DNA of 64,000 nt, taken from Huiozyma naganishii CBS 8797. Its lineage: Eukaryota > Ascomycota > Saccharomycetes > Saccharomycetales > Saccharomycetaceae. The stretch's first letter is position 1. Each line of letters begins with the position of its first letter. The stretch spans positions 372,001 through 436,000 of the forward strand of contig NC_035928.1 in assembly GCF_000348985.1 (NCBI RefSeq). The letters run 5' to 3'. The translations under genes and the position numbers were made by a program. The notes beneath the pieces were generated by a model. The model was not told the origin of the DNA. It did no database searches and saw only the letters and a list, made by a program, of their open reading frames with translations. This document shows, in pieces, positions 54,801-64,000 of this stretch.

Positions 54801-57800
54801 TGAAGTTTCTGTCCTTTTGATCACTTCTAGTGGACAACTAGAAAACTGACGAAACGGCGTGTTTGTTACCCACATTCGCCAATCAACTGATTTGCATATA
54901 TTTAGTAGAGTTTTTGTAGGCTGGGACCATTGTTTTTTCCGGCAGAGTTCAAACATTGCTCTAAATAATCTCCCAGCACTTTGCTGAATGAATATCATGT
55001 CAGCGTTGAGTGCTAGTCCATCGAAGGTAATGTTGGAAATATAAGCCTGTAATAGAACATTGGTCTTGGTCAATGGATCATCCATCTCATCTTTGAGAGG
55101 AATCGGTGCCTTGGTTGCTAACTCCTTTAATTCCCTTTTTTCTTCCTGACGAATGGAAATGTACTTGAACTCATCAGAAAGGGAAAATATCCTAAACAGG
55201 TCCATAATATTACTGTGCTCATTCAGTTCCCCGTTGTAAATGTTCATTGAAGAGTGTTTGATGTAGAAGTGTGAAGAAATACGACCAAGCTCGGTGGGCT
55301 CAACTTTACCAGTTTCTGGATTATACAAAATGAGCTGAATCGTGGCAAGCACGGTTAGCGCAGAATGGATAAGTGCTCTTCTGTATGATATGAGATCAAC
55401 CTCATTCTCACATTCAACCTCCCCAACCTTGTACAATTTTGGAGATACCAGCATTCTCACATAAAGAAATGTATACGTCAACCACCTTGTACCATCGTCT
55501 CTACTTTGAATATTGCCAGAAACAATTTCGGCGTTCATACTATCTACCAGTGAGCTGATCAACTGAGATTCTATTGGTAGCTGTTGGTTCAAAACCGCAA
55601 GGTAGTATTGGATATCCGACTGGTTTGTAATAACGATACCATCTCCAAATGTATCATATCTAGGCCTACCAGCACGACCGAGCATCTGCAATATATCCTG
55701 TGCAGATAAGTGGTCCCATCCACCTTTCTCAGGGGAATACACATCTGTGCCTTTAATGATAACAGTGTGTGCTGGTAAATTCACCCCCCATGCCAATGTT
55801 GCGGTACATACCAGTACTCGCAGTAGCCCATCGGCAAATAAGTCTTCAGAAGTAGATCTGTCTTGCTTCGAAAGACCAGCATGGTGGATCCCAATTCCAG
55901 ATTCAAGTACCTTTTTCAAGCTTGAGTTTTGGATATTTTCAGACTCAGTGGTCAAAATTTCTTTAGACCCTTCTTCTTGGTTTCTCAGCAATGAAAGTTT
56001 ACTCGTCTCAGTGAACTTGTTCTTAAGCCAAGATGCAGTTCTAGATGTCTCTTTCCGTGAATGTACAAAAATGATAACTTGGTTGTGATCTTTCAGCGAT
56101 TCTAGTACCTTGTCGTAGCACGCCTCGTACATAGCCGTCAGTTTTTTCAGGGAGTTTTGTTCACGAATTCCGATAAACTGTTGTGTAAGAGGGCATGGTC
56201 TAAAGGAGGCATCGAAATTAAACAGACCTTCTGCGGGTACCCTCAAAAACCTAGCCACATCTTTATAATTTGGTAATGTGGCAGACAGTGCTACCAACCT
56301 CGGCTTAACATCAGAGTCTCTGGAAAACATCGTTCGTGCCACGATATTTTCTAGTACGGGCCCTCTTGCGTCATGTAGTAGATGAACTTCATCGATAATG
56401 ATTAAGCTGACCTGTTGAGCGTAAGATGATTCGTCCATTTTTCTGGTAATGATGTCCCATTTCTCAGGTGTGGAAACCAGAATATGTGTTTGTACTATTT
56501 CCTGTTTATTGAGTCTGGAGTCCCCCGTCAACTCAGCCACCTTGACCCCTAAATAACCTAGTCTTCTATTAAACTCTCTGACCTGCTCCTGTACCAACGC
56601 TTTTAAGGGCGCAATATAGACGATTTTACAGTCCCGTAAATTTAGCTTATTTGTGGTCTTATTGAAGAATTTTGATAAAGTTCGAAGGACTGTAAGCATT
56701 GCAACATTGGTTTTACCCGCACCTGTAGGAGCACAAAGCAAAAGGTTATGGTCCGACTCAAAGGCACATGGATAAACTTTGGACTGTACGGCATTTAGCG
56801 TTTCAGTTTCATTATTGGGGAAGGCTCCTTGTGCCCAGTTCGGCAGATCCGACACGGGTACTAAATTATAGTCTATCACCGGTTTTTTGGGAGCTGGGAC
56901 ATGAATTTCATCATATAAATCCTTCACCTTTTTGAAGGAACCTTCAGGTAGCTCTACTTTTGAAACAGTTAGAAGCTTTGATCCTTGTGCAAACTTCAAA
57001 GACTCGAGATCTAATAGAGGGGGTACTATAGACACATGGGCGTCGTTTTTACTCCTCTTGTGATCAACTGCAGAAGTTGGACTTTCCGGTTCATCTAAAA
57101 ACCTTTTCTTATTCCGCGTCATCTCTTTGTCTTCATATTCTTGTACAAGATCTTCCAAATCTTTTCTTCTCATTTCATTGAGCAGTTGTGGTATCTTATC
57201 TGAGGGACAGTTTGATAATTTTATGCCCCAAAGCAATTTTAACCTGTTTGTTACAAAAAATTGGGAGAGTGATAAATCATCAAAATCTAGTAGTTTGTTC
57301 ATTTGAACTTCAAATTCGTCAAGATTGTTCTCCGTATCAAGCAAGTTTAGAATAATTCGGTCGCATATCTCTTGAATTGACTCATCATCTTGACTAACAC
57401 TGCGGATATTGCGCGATAGTTTTTGCTGGACATATGACCTATCGATGAGATAAATCGGAGGAACTCTAGCTGAAAGTATGCTGCCATCAATCGTAATCAA
57501 ATCGTCATTATTTTGCAAGAGGTCTGAGGATTTTTTGCTTTGCTTGCTTTCTTTGACTGCAGCATCATCGTTTAAGTCCGACTGTTCGTCTTCCTCCTCC
57601 TCCTCTTCCTCCTTCTCCATCTCATCTCTTAACGTATTGCTCTCTGCCATTTCATCCTCATTGTCACTATCTGCTAGAATTGTGACCACCTTTTCATTTT
57701 GAGATTCATCATTAGAATTGTCTTTATTAAAATCGGTTATTTTGTTAACCAATTTATAGATTTCGCTGAACTGTTCGAGATCTAATTGAACACCCAGCTC

Positions 57801-58367
57801 CTTCCCTAACTGCTCTCTTTTTTTGTACACAACGGTCTCATCTTTTGGATCTGATTTCAAGGATGTTATGACAATGTCTGCAGTGTTCATGATGATAGTG
57901 TGTGGGATATCGTCCCCGAAAATAGATCGCATCTTATCGAGGATGTCCTCGTAGATTATAGTATTTGTTTCATCACCCGGGTGGTATCGCAAACGCTGCC
58001 AGTCATCCATCTCTAAGACAGAAAGGTTCCGAGTATCATTCAAATGCTTAGTCTGTTTATCTCTTTTCGAACTGGACTTCGGAGCGGGTCTTTCCGGCTC
58101 CACAACGGGTTCCGTCGGTATCTGTGTGTCCTCCATGGATTCTGGCCTAACCTGCGACCCCATTTCTTTCACCGTAATTCGTCCTGCTAGAGATTTCGGT
58201 ACGGACATCTCAGCATCCTTGAGTGGGTCGGTTTGGTTACTTTGAAACCGTTTATCACTGCGTAAAACTTTATTCGACATCTCATCGTAACGATATATCT
58301 CTTTAATTCGCTTCTCCCTTGCACCATCATCATCGTCACCATGCGAGCTTGCATTCCTCCCACTCAT
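51802..58367 (-). CDS. BRR2: Brr2 spliceosomal U5 snRNP helicase, 3' end frameshifted
   Basis: Starts at ATG 58367 (MSGRNASSHGDDDDGARE). Brr2 unwinds U4/U6 to activate the spliceosome. The first Ski2-like cassette is active-type: APTGAGKTN near residue 545 and DEVH near 656. The second is degenerate: AAKGSGKTD near 1397 and DDMH near 1499. Each is followed by a Sec63 unit. As written, the frame stops at 51975-51977 just after VTSEVYPFEKKK. The next 170 bp in another frame encode the expected tail (WWIFIGNVASRELYAIKKV, later ITIWAVCDSYLDVDKEVSFE), ending at TAA 51802-51804. One extra A in the A5 run (T5 on plus, 52006-52010) restores EKKESWW and a protein of about 2188 residues (S. cerevisiae 2163). 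This is either an assembly error or a truncating mutation. Confidence 0.95.
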
Positions 58368-58613
58368 TATCAAAATGTGGAAAGCGGAGAGGTATAGTTG
58401 AAGATGTGGGTGTCTACCTAAACTTGCAGTCTTCACTTAGTCGTCTCCTCAGAAGTACTCACGGTGTTAAAAACTTTTCTTCTATATATTTTGAACTTTT
58501 CCAATTCAGACGCTGTTAAGAGAGGCGTACAGTGCGATGAGGGTCCTCCTATGAGATTCAACACAGGAGATCCGGTATTTATACCAGCGAATCTAAACCG
58601 TCGCATTGCTTGA

Positions 58614-60710
58614 ATGCCGCGGGCCAGTTTGAACTTTGAACCTTTACTATCTCACAGTGCTAGTTTCAAAGAGTCGCAAGCCAAAGTTTGGGAAGGTTCA
58701 AGATCACCGTCGCCGAGGAAGGCTCAGTCGCAACCAGCACCGTTTGATACAGACAAGGATGGGAGCAATCTTAAAGAGTCGGGCTTGCCCTGGTACGAAA
58801 AACATGCGCCATTGGTGATGAGTGACGTTGCGATTCATCAAAGGAAACTGAAGGATGTGGAGACTGTTTTGCAAGATATGCTGTCGAGTGGTTGTGAGGG
58901 TACGAGGTTGCTGTTATTGACGGGTCCGAGTGGCAGTTCCAAGAGTACCATTGCCAAAGTACTCGCTAACAGGCTAGTGCGGAACGAACGGGAACTGTTG
59001 TGTGCCGCTACGAAGTCTGAATTTGCCTTGAATAAACGGGCCATTGTAGAGTATGAGAACAGTTTATCTCTGACGGATCTTGGTCAAATGAGTCAGTTCA
59101 AAGAATTTTTGAAGAGTTGCAAGTACTGTGTGGGGCCTTCCAATCTATCCGTTATTCTCGTCGAAGATCTCCCGAACGTGTTCCATGCGGAGACGAGACG
59201 CCTGTTTCAAAGGGCCATTGAGGAATGGTTGTACTCTCCGGATACGAGACTGCCACCATTGGTTATATGTCTCACAGAGTGTGAAATTGAAACCGATTCG
59301 AACGCGATGAACCAGCAGAACTTCAGTGTCGACACCTCTTTCACTGCACAGACTGTCTTTACAAGTCACATTCTAAACCACCCTCGTTTGAAACAGATCA
59401 AGTTCAACCCGATCAATAAGACGTTGATGAGAAGGACGTTGGGTAATATCTGTATGAGGGAGAGGGATACGCTGCAGAGGAATGGTAAGTGGGCTTACCG
59501 AAATAAGTACATTGGTAAACTGGCAGAGGAGATGGGTGATCTAAGAGCTGCTATTGCGACATTGGAGTTTTGGTGTGGTACCAAGAGTAACCGGATAGAC
59601 CTTATACCGAAGAAGAAGTCTGTTTCGTACTTCCATGCAATTGGGAAGGTTATACACGGCTCGCAGGATACGGTGGACGACGAAGTGATGGTCACTGAGC
59701 TGATCGACACGACTCGAGGTACTGTATCGAACGATACTTTTAAGCTTGGACTTCTGGAGAACTATTCTTCGCACAACAGTGGTGAACTGAGTCTGCGATC
59801 GGCGCTGGACATTTCAAATGCACTCAGTCTGAGCGACTGCATGAGAAGTACACCGGAATCGCTCGAGTATAGTATACGGAAAGTGAGAGGTACGTTGAGG
59901 CGTGCACGCGATACAGGGAGACGTCATTCTACACTGACTTTCCCACGAGAGTGGAAGTACGTTCGAAACATGAAGTTGTTCCGGATTGAGAGCGATGATT
60001 ACATAAACGTTTCGTTTTACAAGTACGGCCGGCCCGTGCTGTACAAGGACATCGTTGCCGAACTTGGGTACTATGGACCTCTCATCCGCAAGCAGCAAAG
60101 TTACAAGAAGAAATCGATGATGTGTTACGTGGACAGTTTACCACCAACTCAGCGCGATGCGGTCCTGCTTAAGAGTAAGAGCATCTGTCAAGTTGACGAT
60201 GCGGTTGATGTGACCGGTCGATTAGGCGGGGACATCAGGGTGGTAGGTGCTGAGGCGAAGACTGAGTACGAGATGAGTTCTGTCGACGACCACGAGTTAT
60301 CGCTGGAGAGGAGTGTTGCCAAACTGATGATGGCAAAGCAGGGAAAATTGAGGCGACTCACCTCTGGCCGAGCTTCCGAGTCCCCAGATACCGCTGAGGG
60401 GGCCGGTTCACAAGGTGCTGACGCTGGCGATGGCGATGGCGATGAGGTGAGGAACGATGTGTTGGTGGACAGTGATGAAGAGATCGCCGACAAAAGTTTG
60501 TCGAACGCCGGGGTTATTGAGGGAGATGACGATGAGGACGACTCGTTGTTGGAGATGTTATCCAAACAAAAGGGTTCCAGCATGGCACACCCCAGTGTGG
60601 GTCCCCAACCCCGAGACGATGTCAAGAAAGATTTGCCCACTTCGCGCGATATTTCTGCCCTGTTTTCGGACTCAGATCTAGAGGAGCTTGCCGACAAGGG
60701 GATCCTGTGA
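58614..60710 (+). CDS. RAD24: Rad24 checkpoint clamp loader subunit
   Basis: A 698-residue protein (S. cerevisiae Rad24 has 659) starting at ATG 58614 (MPRASLNFEPLLSHSAS). Rad24 replaces Rfc1 in an alternative clamp loader that places the 9-1-1 clamp on damaged DNA. The N-terminal WYEKHAPLVMSDVAIHQRKL resembles RFC-like starts. Walker A is TGPSGSSKST near residue 102. VILVEDLPNVFH takes the Walker B place, followed by PPLVICLTECEI. YFHAIGKVIHGS is a further conserved block near 345, and FGYYAPLIRKCQSYKKK of the yeast protein appears here as LGYYGPLIRKQQSYKKK. The C-terminal 130 residues are acidic and end in DSDLEELADKGIL. It is divergent from BRR2, 246 bp away. Confidence 0.94.
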   Translation: MPRASLNFEPLLSHSASFKESQAKVWEGSRSPSPRKAQSQPAPFDTDKDGSNLKESGLPWYEKHAPLVMSDVAIHQRKLKDVETVLQDMLSSGCEGTRLLLLTGPSGSSKSTIAKVLANRLVRNERELLCAATKSEFALNKRAIVEYENSLSLTDLGQMSQFKEFLKSCKYCVGPSNLSVILVEDLPNVFHAETRRLFQRAIEEWLYSPDTRLPPLVICLTECEIETDSNAMNQQNFSVDTSFTAQTVFTSHILNHPRLKQIKFNPINKTLMRRTLGNICMRERDTLQRNGKWAYRNKYIGKLAEEMGDLRAAIATLEFWCGTKSNRIDLIPKKKSVSYFHAIGKVIHGSQDTVDDEVMVTELIDTTRGTVSNDTFKLGLLENYSSHNSGELSLRSALDISNALSLSDCMRSTPESLEYSIRKVRGTLRRARDTGRRHSTLTFPREWKYVRNMKLFRIESDDYINVSFYKYGRPVLYKDIVAELGYYGPLIRKQQSYKKKSMMCYVDSLPPTQRDAVLLKSKSICQVDDAVDVTGRLGGDIRVVGAEAKTEYEMSSVDDHELSLERSVAKLMMAKQGKLRRLTSGRASESPDTAEGAGSQGADAGDGDGDEVRNDVLVDSDEEIADKSLSNAGVIEGDDDEDDSLLEMLSKQKGSSMAHPSVGPQPRDDVKKDLPTSRDISALFSDSDLEELADKGIL

Positions 60711-60778
60711 CCTGTCATATGCCATTGATGTATACTTATTATAGAGACACATAGTATATATATTCAGGTATCCATTAG

Positions 60779-61501
60779 TCATATTCTTTTCTGGAAGTAC
60801 TGCGGGTCCTCTGCGAGGTTTTCCCTTAGTATATCGAGCCCTCCCTGGAACTCGCCATTGACGTACACGATTGGGATAGTGGGCCAGTCCGCGTGTTCCT
60901 TGACGAGATCCCTGACTGTGGCGTTCCTTAGCACGTCAAAGAACCCGAACCGGACGCCACTGGCACGGACGAGCTCGACCGCCTGTTTCGAGAACCTACA
61001 CTTTGGTTTCGAAGGGGTGCCCTTAATGAACAACATTACGGGTGCCGCGTTCACGAGTCGTTCGATACCCAGTTGATTCTCTGAGTCTCCGACCTGTTTT
61101 TGCTGGTGCTCTTGCTGTTCAGTTCTGTTGTCGTCCGCGTGTAGGTTGTATATGATCGGAGCACACTCGTCGAGTGTCACGAGAAACGCTTGCAAGTCCG
61201 CATAGGCGAGTTTCTGCAGGATGTACCCGTCTCTGAGTATGACGCAGTAGGGCACCTGTTCCACGTGGAACAGGTCGACAATCCCGCTGTTTTCATGCGT
61301 CTCTGTGTCTATGAACAGGAAGAGCATGTTATCGTCGTTGTATTTGGCGTTTGCGTCCTGGAATATCCTGTCCACTGGGGAGCATCTTCTATCGGAAGGT
61401 GTGTGGAAGTACAGAACGACCAGCCAGTGTTTGTTCCCCTTGTGTAGAGCGGTAACGATCTGTTCCAGCTGTTTCCTACTGTCTACGTGTATTAGTGACA
61501 T
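60779..61501 (-). CDS. GRX4: Grx3/Grx4-type monothiol glutaredoxin with altered CRFS site
   Basis: A 240-residue protein (S. cerevisiae Grx4 has 244) starting at ATG 61501 (MSLIHVDSRKQLEQIV). Grx3/4 carry a glutathione-bound iron-sulphur cluster and signal iron status to Aft1. A thioredoxin-like domain (about 1-105) lacks the usual Trp before its Cys (PSDRRCSPV). A Glu/Gln-rich linker follows. The glutaredoxin domain (about 130-240) has APVMLFIKGTPSKPKC, WPTIPIVYVNGEFQGG and LDILRE. Its active site reads CRFS instead of the near-invariant CGFS: the codon is AGG where a Gly GGG is expected. Position between RAD24 and TMT1 supports GRX4 rather than GRX3. Confidence 0.9.
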   Translation of the reverse strand: MSLIHVDSRKQLEQIVTALHKGNKHWLVVLYFHTPSDRRCSPVDRIFQDANAKYNDDNMLFLFIDTETHENSGIVDLFHVEQVPYCVILRDGYILQKLAYADLQAFLVTLDECAPIIYNLHADDNRTEQQEHQQKQVGDSENQLGIERLVNAAPVMLFIKGTPSKPKCRFSKQAVELVRASGVRFGFFDVLRNATVRDLVKEHADWPTIPIVYVNGEFQGGLDILRENLAEDPQYFQKRI

Positions 61502-61570
61502 CGAGTTTATGTGGGTTGGATGGTAAACGGAGTCACTTACAAGCAAGGTCTACATGCATGTGTACGTGTG

Positions 61571-61592
61571 CGTGTGTATATATATACACACG
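61571..61592. repeat. perfect 22-bp palindrome with alternating TA core
   Basis: The sequence equals its own reverse complement: CGTGTG, then alternating TA, then CACACG. It is 70 bp upstream of the GRX4 ATG, so the core may act as the GRX4 TATA element, or the palindrome may form a cruciform. Confidence 0.8.
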
Positions 61593-61724
61593 CTGCATGC
61601 ACGGGCCTCCCGGACACATCCAATATGGGGTGCTCTTATCATTATTATTAATCAAACGGTTTGAGAATATTAAATAGTGGGTGAACAAAAAACCTGGGTG
61701 TAGTGTCCCTGGCGTGTCTTGGTG

Positions 61725-61736
61725 CCCCCCCCCCCC
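61725..61736. repeat. C12 homopolymer 3' of TMT1
   Basis: An uninterrupted run of twelve C on the plus strand ends 3 bp before the TMT1 stop codon. It is a likely hotspot for length errors. Confidence 0.9.
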
Positions 61737-61739
61737 TGA

Positions 61740-62636
61740 TCACACCCTTCTTGCAAACTTGTAGAACGTGTTCCATACTAGGTGTACCTCACTATCTAGT
61801 TCCATTCCTGGGTGTCTCTGCATGATCGCGTGTAGAAACTCATCGCATACGTCTGTTTTGTCTTTGTTTGCTACGTCTGCCTTCCATGAGTGGTACGCGC
61901 TGAATGTACGTAGGTACTCTCCGTACTCCCGCAGAATGCACCGTTTCGTGATGGACAGGGCACCCTGGGTGTCTGTTGCATGGGAGTAAACCTCTTGGAC
62001 ATCCCTGAACAAGTCCTTTCTAAACTCACACCCTTTCAAAAGTGTTCTTAGTAGAGATCTCCCCGGTTGTTGCCAGTAGGGACCCAAATGATCATCACCG
62101 TATGCAAAATCCAAGTACAACTCATCCAGGTCAGGGTACCCCGTGATCAACTGATCCGCGTACCCCCAAACAGCGACTGTCCCACCAGTGGTGAGTGCCC
62201 CTGCGACACTCTCTTGAAACTTGTTGAAATCAAACCAGTGAGCACACTCTACAGCAGTCACCAGATCGTACTCATGATTCTGTTCAATCTGGTCGTACGA
62301 ACAGACGCGGAACTCGACAACGGGACGTTCTTGTGGCACCTGTGCCAACCTCGACTCTGCCTGCTCCACCATCACACGTGAGACATCGCACCCAACTACT
62401 CTAGTACAACCAGGCACCCTGTGAGCCAATTCAAAAGTCGCAGTCCCTGGACCACACCCAATATCGAGAACACACCCTGGGGGGGTGCCTCCACCGCCAC
62501 CTCGCCTTGCCTCACGACGTGACTCTTCCCCGTCTTCATGGTACGAAATGAGTGTATCGTAGAACTGGGGGGGGTAAGAGGGTCTACACGCCTCGTACCT
62601 GTGCGTATCGAAGTCTTTTGCCGAGAAGGTGGACAT
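61740..62636 (-). CDS. TMT1: Tmt1 trans-aconitate 3-methyltransferase
   Basis: A 298-residue cytosolic S-adenosylmethionine-dependent methyltransferase (S. cerevisiae Tmt1 has 299). It methylates trans-aconitate, a citric acid cycle by-product, and 3-isopropylmalate. The start ATG 62636 (MSTFSAKDFDTHRYEACRPS) matches the family start. Motif I is CVLDIGCGPGTATFELAHR. TAVECAHWFDFNKFQESV, GGTVAVWGYAD and GPYWQQPGRSLLR follow, and the end is VWNTFYKFARRV. A Gly-rich insert (about residues 45-52) before motif I is a local feature of this copy. The gene is GC-rich compared with BRR2. Confidence 0.94.
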   Translation of the reverse strand: MSTFSAKDFDTHRYEACRPSYPPQFYDTLISYHEDGEESRREARRGGGGGTPPGCVLDIGCGPGTATFELAHRVPGCTRVVGCDVSRVMVEQAESRLAQVPQERPVVEFRVCSYDQIEQNHEYDLVTAVECAHWFDFNKFQESVAGALTTGGTVAVWGYADQLITGYPDLDELYLDFAYGDDHLGPYWQQPGRSLLRTLLKGCEFRKDLFRDVQEVYSHATDTQGALSITKRCILREYGEYLRTFSAYHSWKADVANKDKTDVCDEFLHAIMQRHPGMELDSEVHLVWNTFYKFARRV

Positions 62637-63979
62637 GGGGACGTGTAGCACAACCCAGAGCAGGACCCACTATACCATACCATCGTGGTAACCGTCATCA
62701 CCGACTACTACAGGGGAACAGGGGGACCAGGATTCCAACCAACCACGTGACGGAGGCGGACCCAGAAACGCACCCATCTGTGACCTGGATACGTGATAGG
62801 TGCAGAACTGTGCAAGTGATGGTGCTGGTAGTAGCATATATGTTCGAGGGCAATGACATTGACAGACCCACTTAAATGCGGACCTGTCTCTGTTGCAACC
62901 AGTGACAGCTGCAAATACGACTAATACTACTGTTGCAAGAAAATGCTCTTCGCGTTGGTGATACCAAGACTACTCTGTTGGCCAAGTACTATCCACACTG
63001 TAACTATACAGGAATAATAGACGCCACCTGTGGAATTCCCGTAGGCTCTCGACAACGTATGCAGCTAGGGTAAAAAAGGCTTCAGCTTTCTAATGTATTG
63101 ATCTACAATGTTCTCCGTAGTCTATACTGATAAGTGAGTAACTATGTGCTTCCTTTCTTTTGTATGCAGTTTTCCATCTCATTATCGTCTAGGATGATAT
63201 ACATCCAGATTATACCCTAGCAGATAGCAGTGCCGTGATCTGCCTCTACTGTGCCAGAATAATGCTCGTGCGGAGTTGAATCCCGCAACTGGAGACAGTT
63301 TTATAGTAACCGGAACGCATTGCTTTCTTGCACAGTGAAGGATAAGCAGAGCACTATTATCTATATACCTTTTGCACAGACCTTGCATTTCAAGTGCTAC
63401 AGCAGTACTGTCAATCGTAGATTATGGCTATCACTGGCTTTTACTTTCTAGAAATGAACACATTATTTACAATTGCGATGCCGAGGTGCAACTGTAGAGG
63501 TTGATAATGTGAATTGAGTTATGATCGGCCGAGTCGGGGCGACCCTGTTGTTATAGCATCTTCAGCACGTACTTAGCGCTATCCTGTCACGTGCACATTC
63601 CGCAGTCACGTGATTTGCGGAATTCGCTGCGGGCGGGACCCCAATATTTCAGTCCCGCACCAGGTCTACTTCTTACATTGAGCAGAACCCTGCCACAGTG
63701 TTTCTTGTAGGACGCTGCGGTACCAGCGCACGTGACGCCGAATACAAAACTGGTTACCCGCGCTGCTTTCTCCCCGCCGTTCAAAGCGACAGCTCAGAGC
63801 CCCGCTCCGGGTAACACCCCCCCTCTTTTCTGCTTCGCAACGAAACTTCCTGGAAACAAAAACAACAACAGCACGGGGAGAGACAGTGATACAAGGGTAT
63901 CACTGCTGCCACTGGTACCATTACAACTACAACTACAACTACAATCACTACAGTCGCAAACACGTCTACCAAACACAAC
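62637..63979. promoter_or_regulatory. TMT1-BMH1 intergenic region, ECM32 absent
   Basis: 1343 bp with no recognisable gene. In S. cerevisiae the large helicase gene ECM32 fills this place. The right half is the BMH1 promoter, with three CACGTG boxes (63588-63593, 63607-63612, 63729-63734) and a short ACAACT-type tandem array in the leader (about 63922-63945). No remnant of a helicase was seen on either strand. Confidence 0.6.
63588..63734. promoter_or_regulatory. BMH1: three CACGTG boxes upstream of BMH1
   Basis: CACGTG occurs at 63588-63593, 63607-63612 and 63729-63734. The first two are preceded by GT, giving GTCACGTG, the Cbf1 consensus form. They sit about 250-390 bp before the BMH1 ATG. 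Confidence 0.6.
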
Positions 63980-64000
63980 ATGTCTTTGAGCCGTGAGGAT
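63980..64000 (+). CDS. BMH1: 14-3-3 protein, first seven codons only (cut by window end)
   Basis: ATG 63980 opens MSLSRED before the window ends. S. cerevisiae Bmh1 starts MSTSRED, and BMH1 lies just beyond TMT1 and ECM32 there, so the match of start and position supports a 14-3-3 gene. These phosphoserine-binding dimers regulate many kinases and transcription factors. Seven codons cannot prove the call. Confidence 0.72.

Overview
This window is nuclear DNA from a budding yeast of the family Saccharomycetaceae. The proteins read with the standard code. The gene order follows the right arm of Saccharomyces cerevisiae chromosome V almost gene for gene: PET122, OXA1, BEM2, MYG1, COG3, an AFR1/YER158C homologue, BUR6, SPT2, RAD4, GCG1, CHD1, PAB1, DNF1, BCK2, CCA1, RPH1, ADK2, RAD3, BRR2, RAD24, GRX4, TMT1 and the first codons of BMH1. 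Genes that S. cerevisiae keeps on the sister segment of chromosome IV (SLU7, RLI1, UBC13, MSH6 and others between AFR1 and BMH2) are not interleaved. I therefore infer a species that descends from the whole-genome duplication. The genus cannot be fixed from the sequence alone. Gene names come from remembered homologues plus synteny; no search was run.

Layout. From 0 to 14 kb lie mitochondrial translation and insertion genes (PET122, OXA1), the Rho GAP BEM2, MYG1 and the Golgi tether COG3. From about 13.6 to 20.5 kb there is a conspicuously GC-rich run of minus-strand genes: the AFR1 homologue, BUR6, SPT2, RAD4 and GCG1. From 21 to 34 kb lie CHD1 and PAB1, together with two genes absent from the S. 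cerevisiae order: a SNG1-family membrane protein before CHD1 and a sodium:solute symporter-family transporter after PAB1. From 34 to 49 kb are DNF1, BCK2, CCA1, RPH1 and ADK2. From 49 to 64 kb are RAD3, BRR2, RAD24, GRX4, TMT1 and the BMH1 start. ECM32, which lies between TMT1 and BMH1 in S. cerevisiae, is missing.

The genes are mostly housekeeping and do not form one pathway. DNA repair and checkpoint genes (RAD4, RAD3, RAD24) and chromatin or transcription genes (BUR6, SPT2, CHD1, RPH1) are frequent. No tRNA, rRNA, transposon, CRISPR array or convincing small RNA gene was found.

The most notable observations are the following. (1) OXA1 has a 75-bp spliceosomal intron that interrupts its mitochondrial presequence. 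(2) SPT2 carries a pair of compensating frameshifts that scramble about 60 residues of its conserved core. (3) BRR2 has a 1-bp deletion in an A-run that cuts off its conserved C-terminus. (4) The GRX4 homologue has CRFS instead of the CGFS active site. (5) BCK2 appears to have an intron in its 5' leader. (6) Four Tbf1-type AGCCCTAA-like sites, two of them in a perfect inverted repeat, lie between CCA1 and RPH1. (7) Two genes are inserted and one is lost relative to the S. cerevisiae order.
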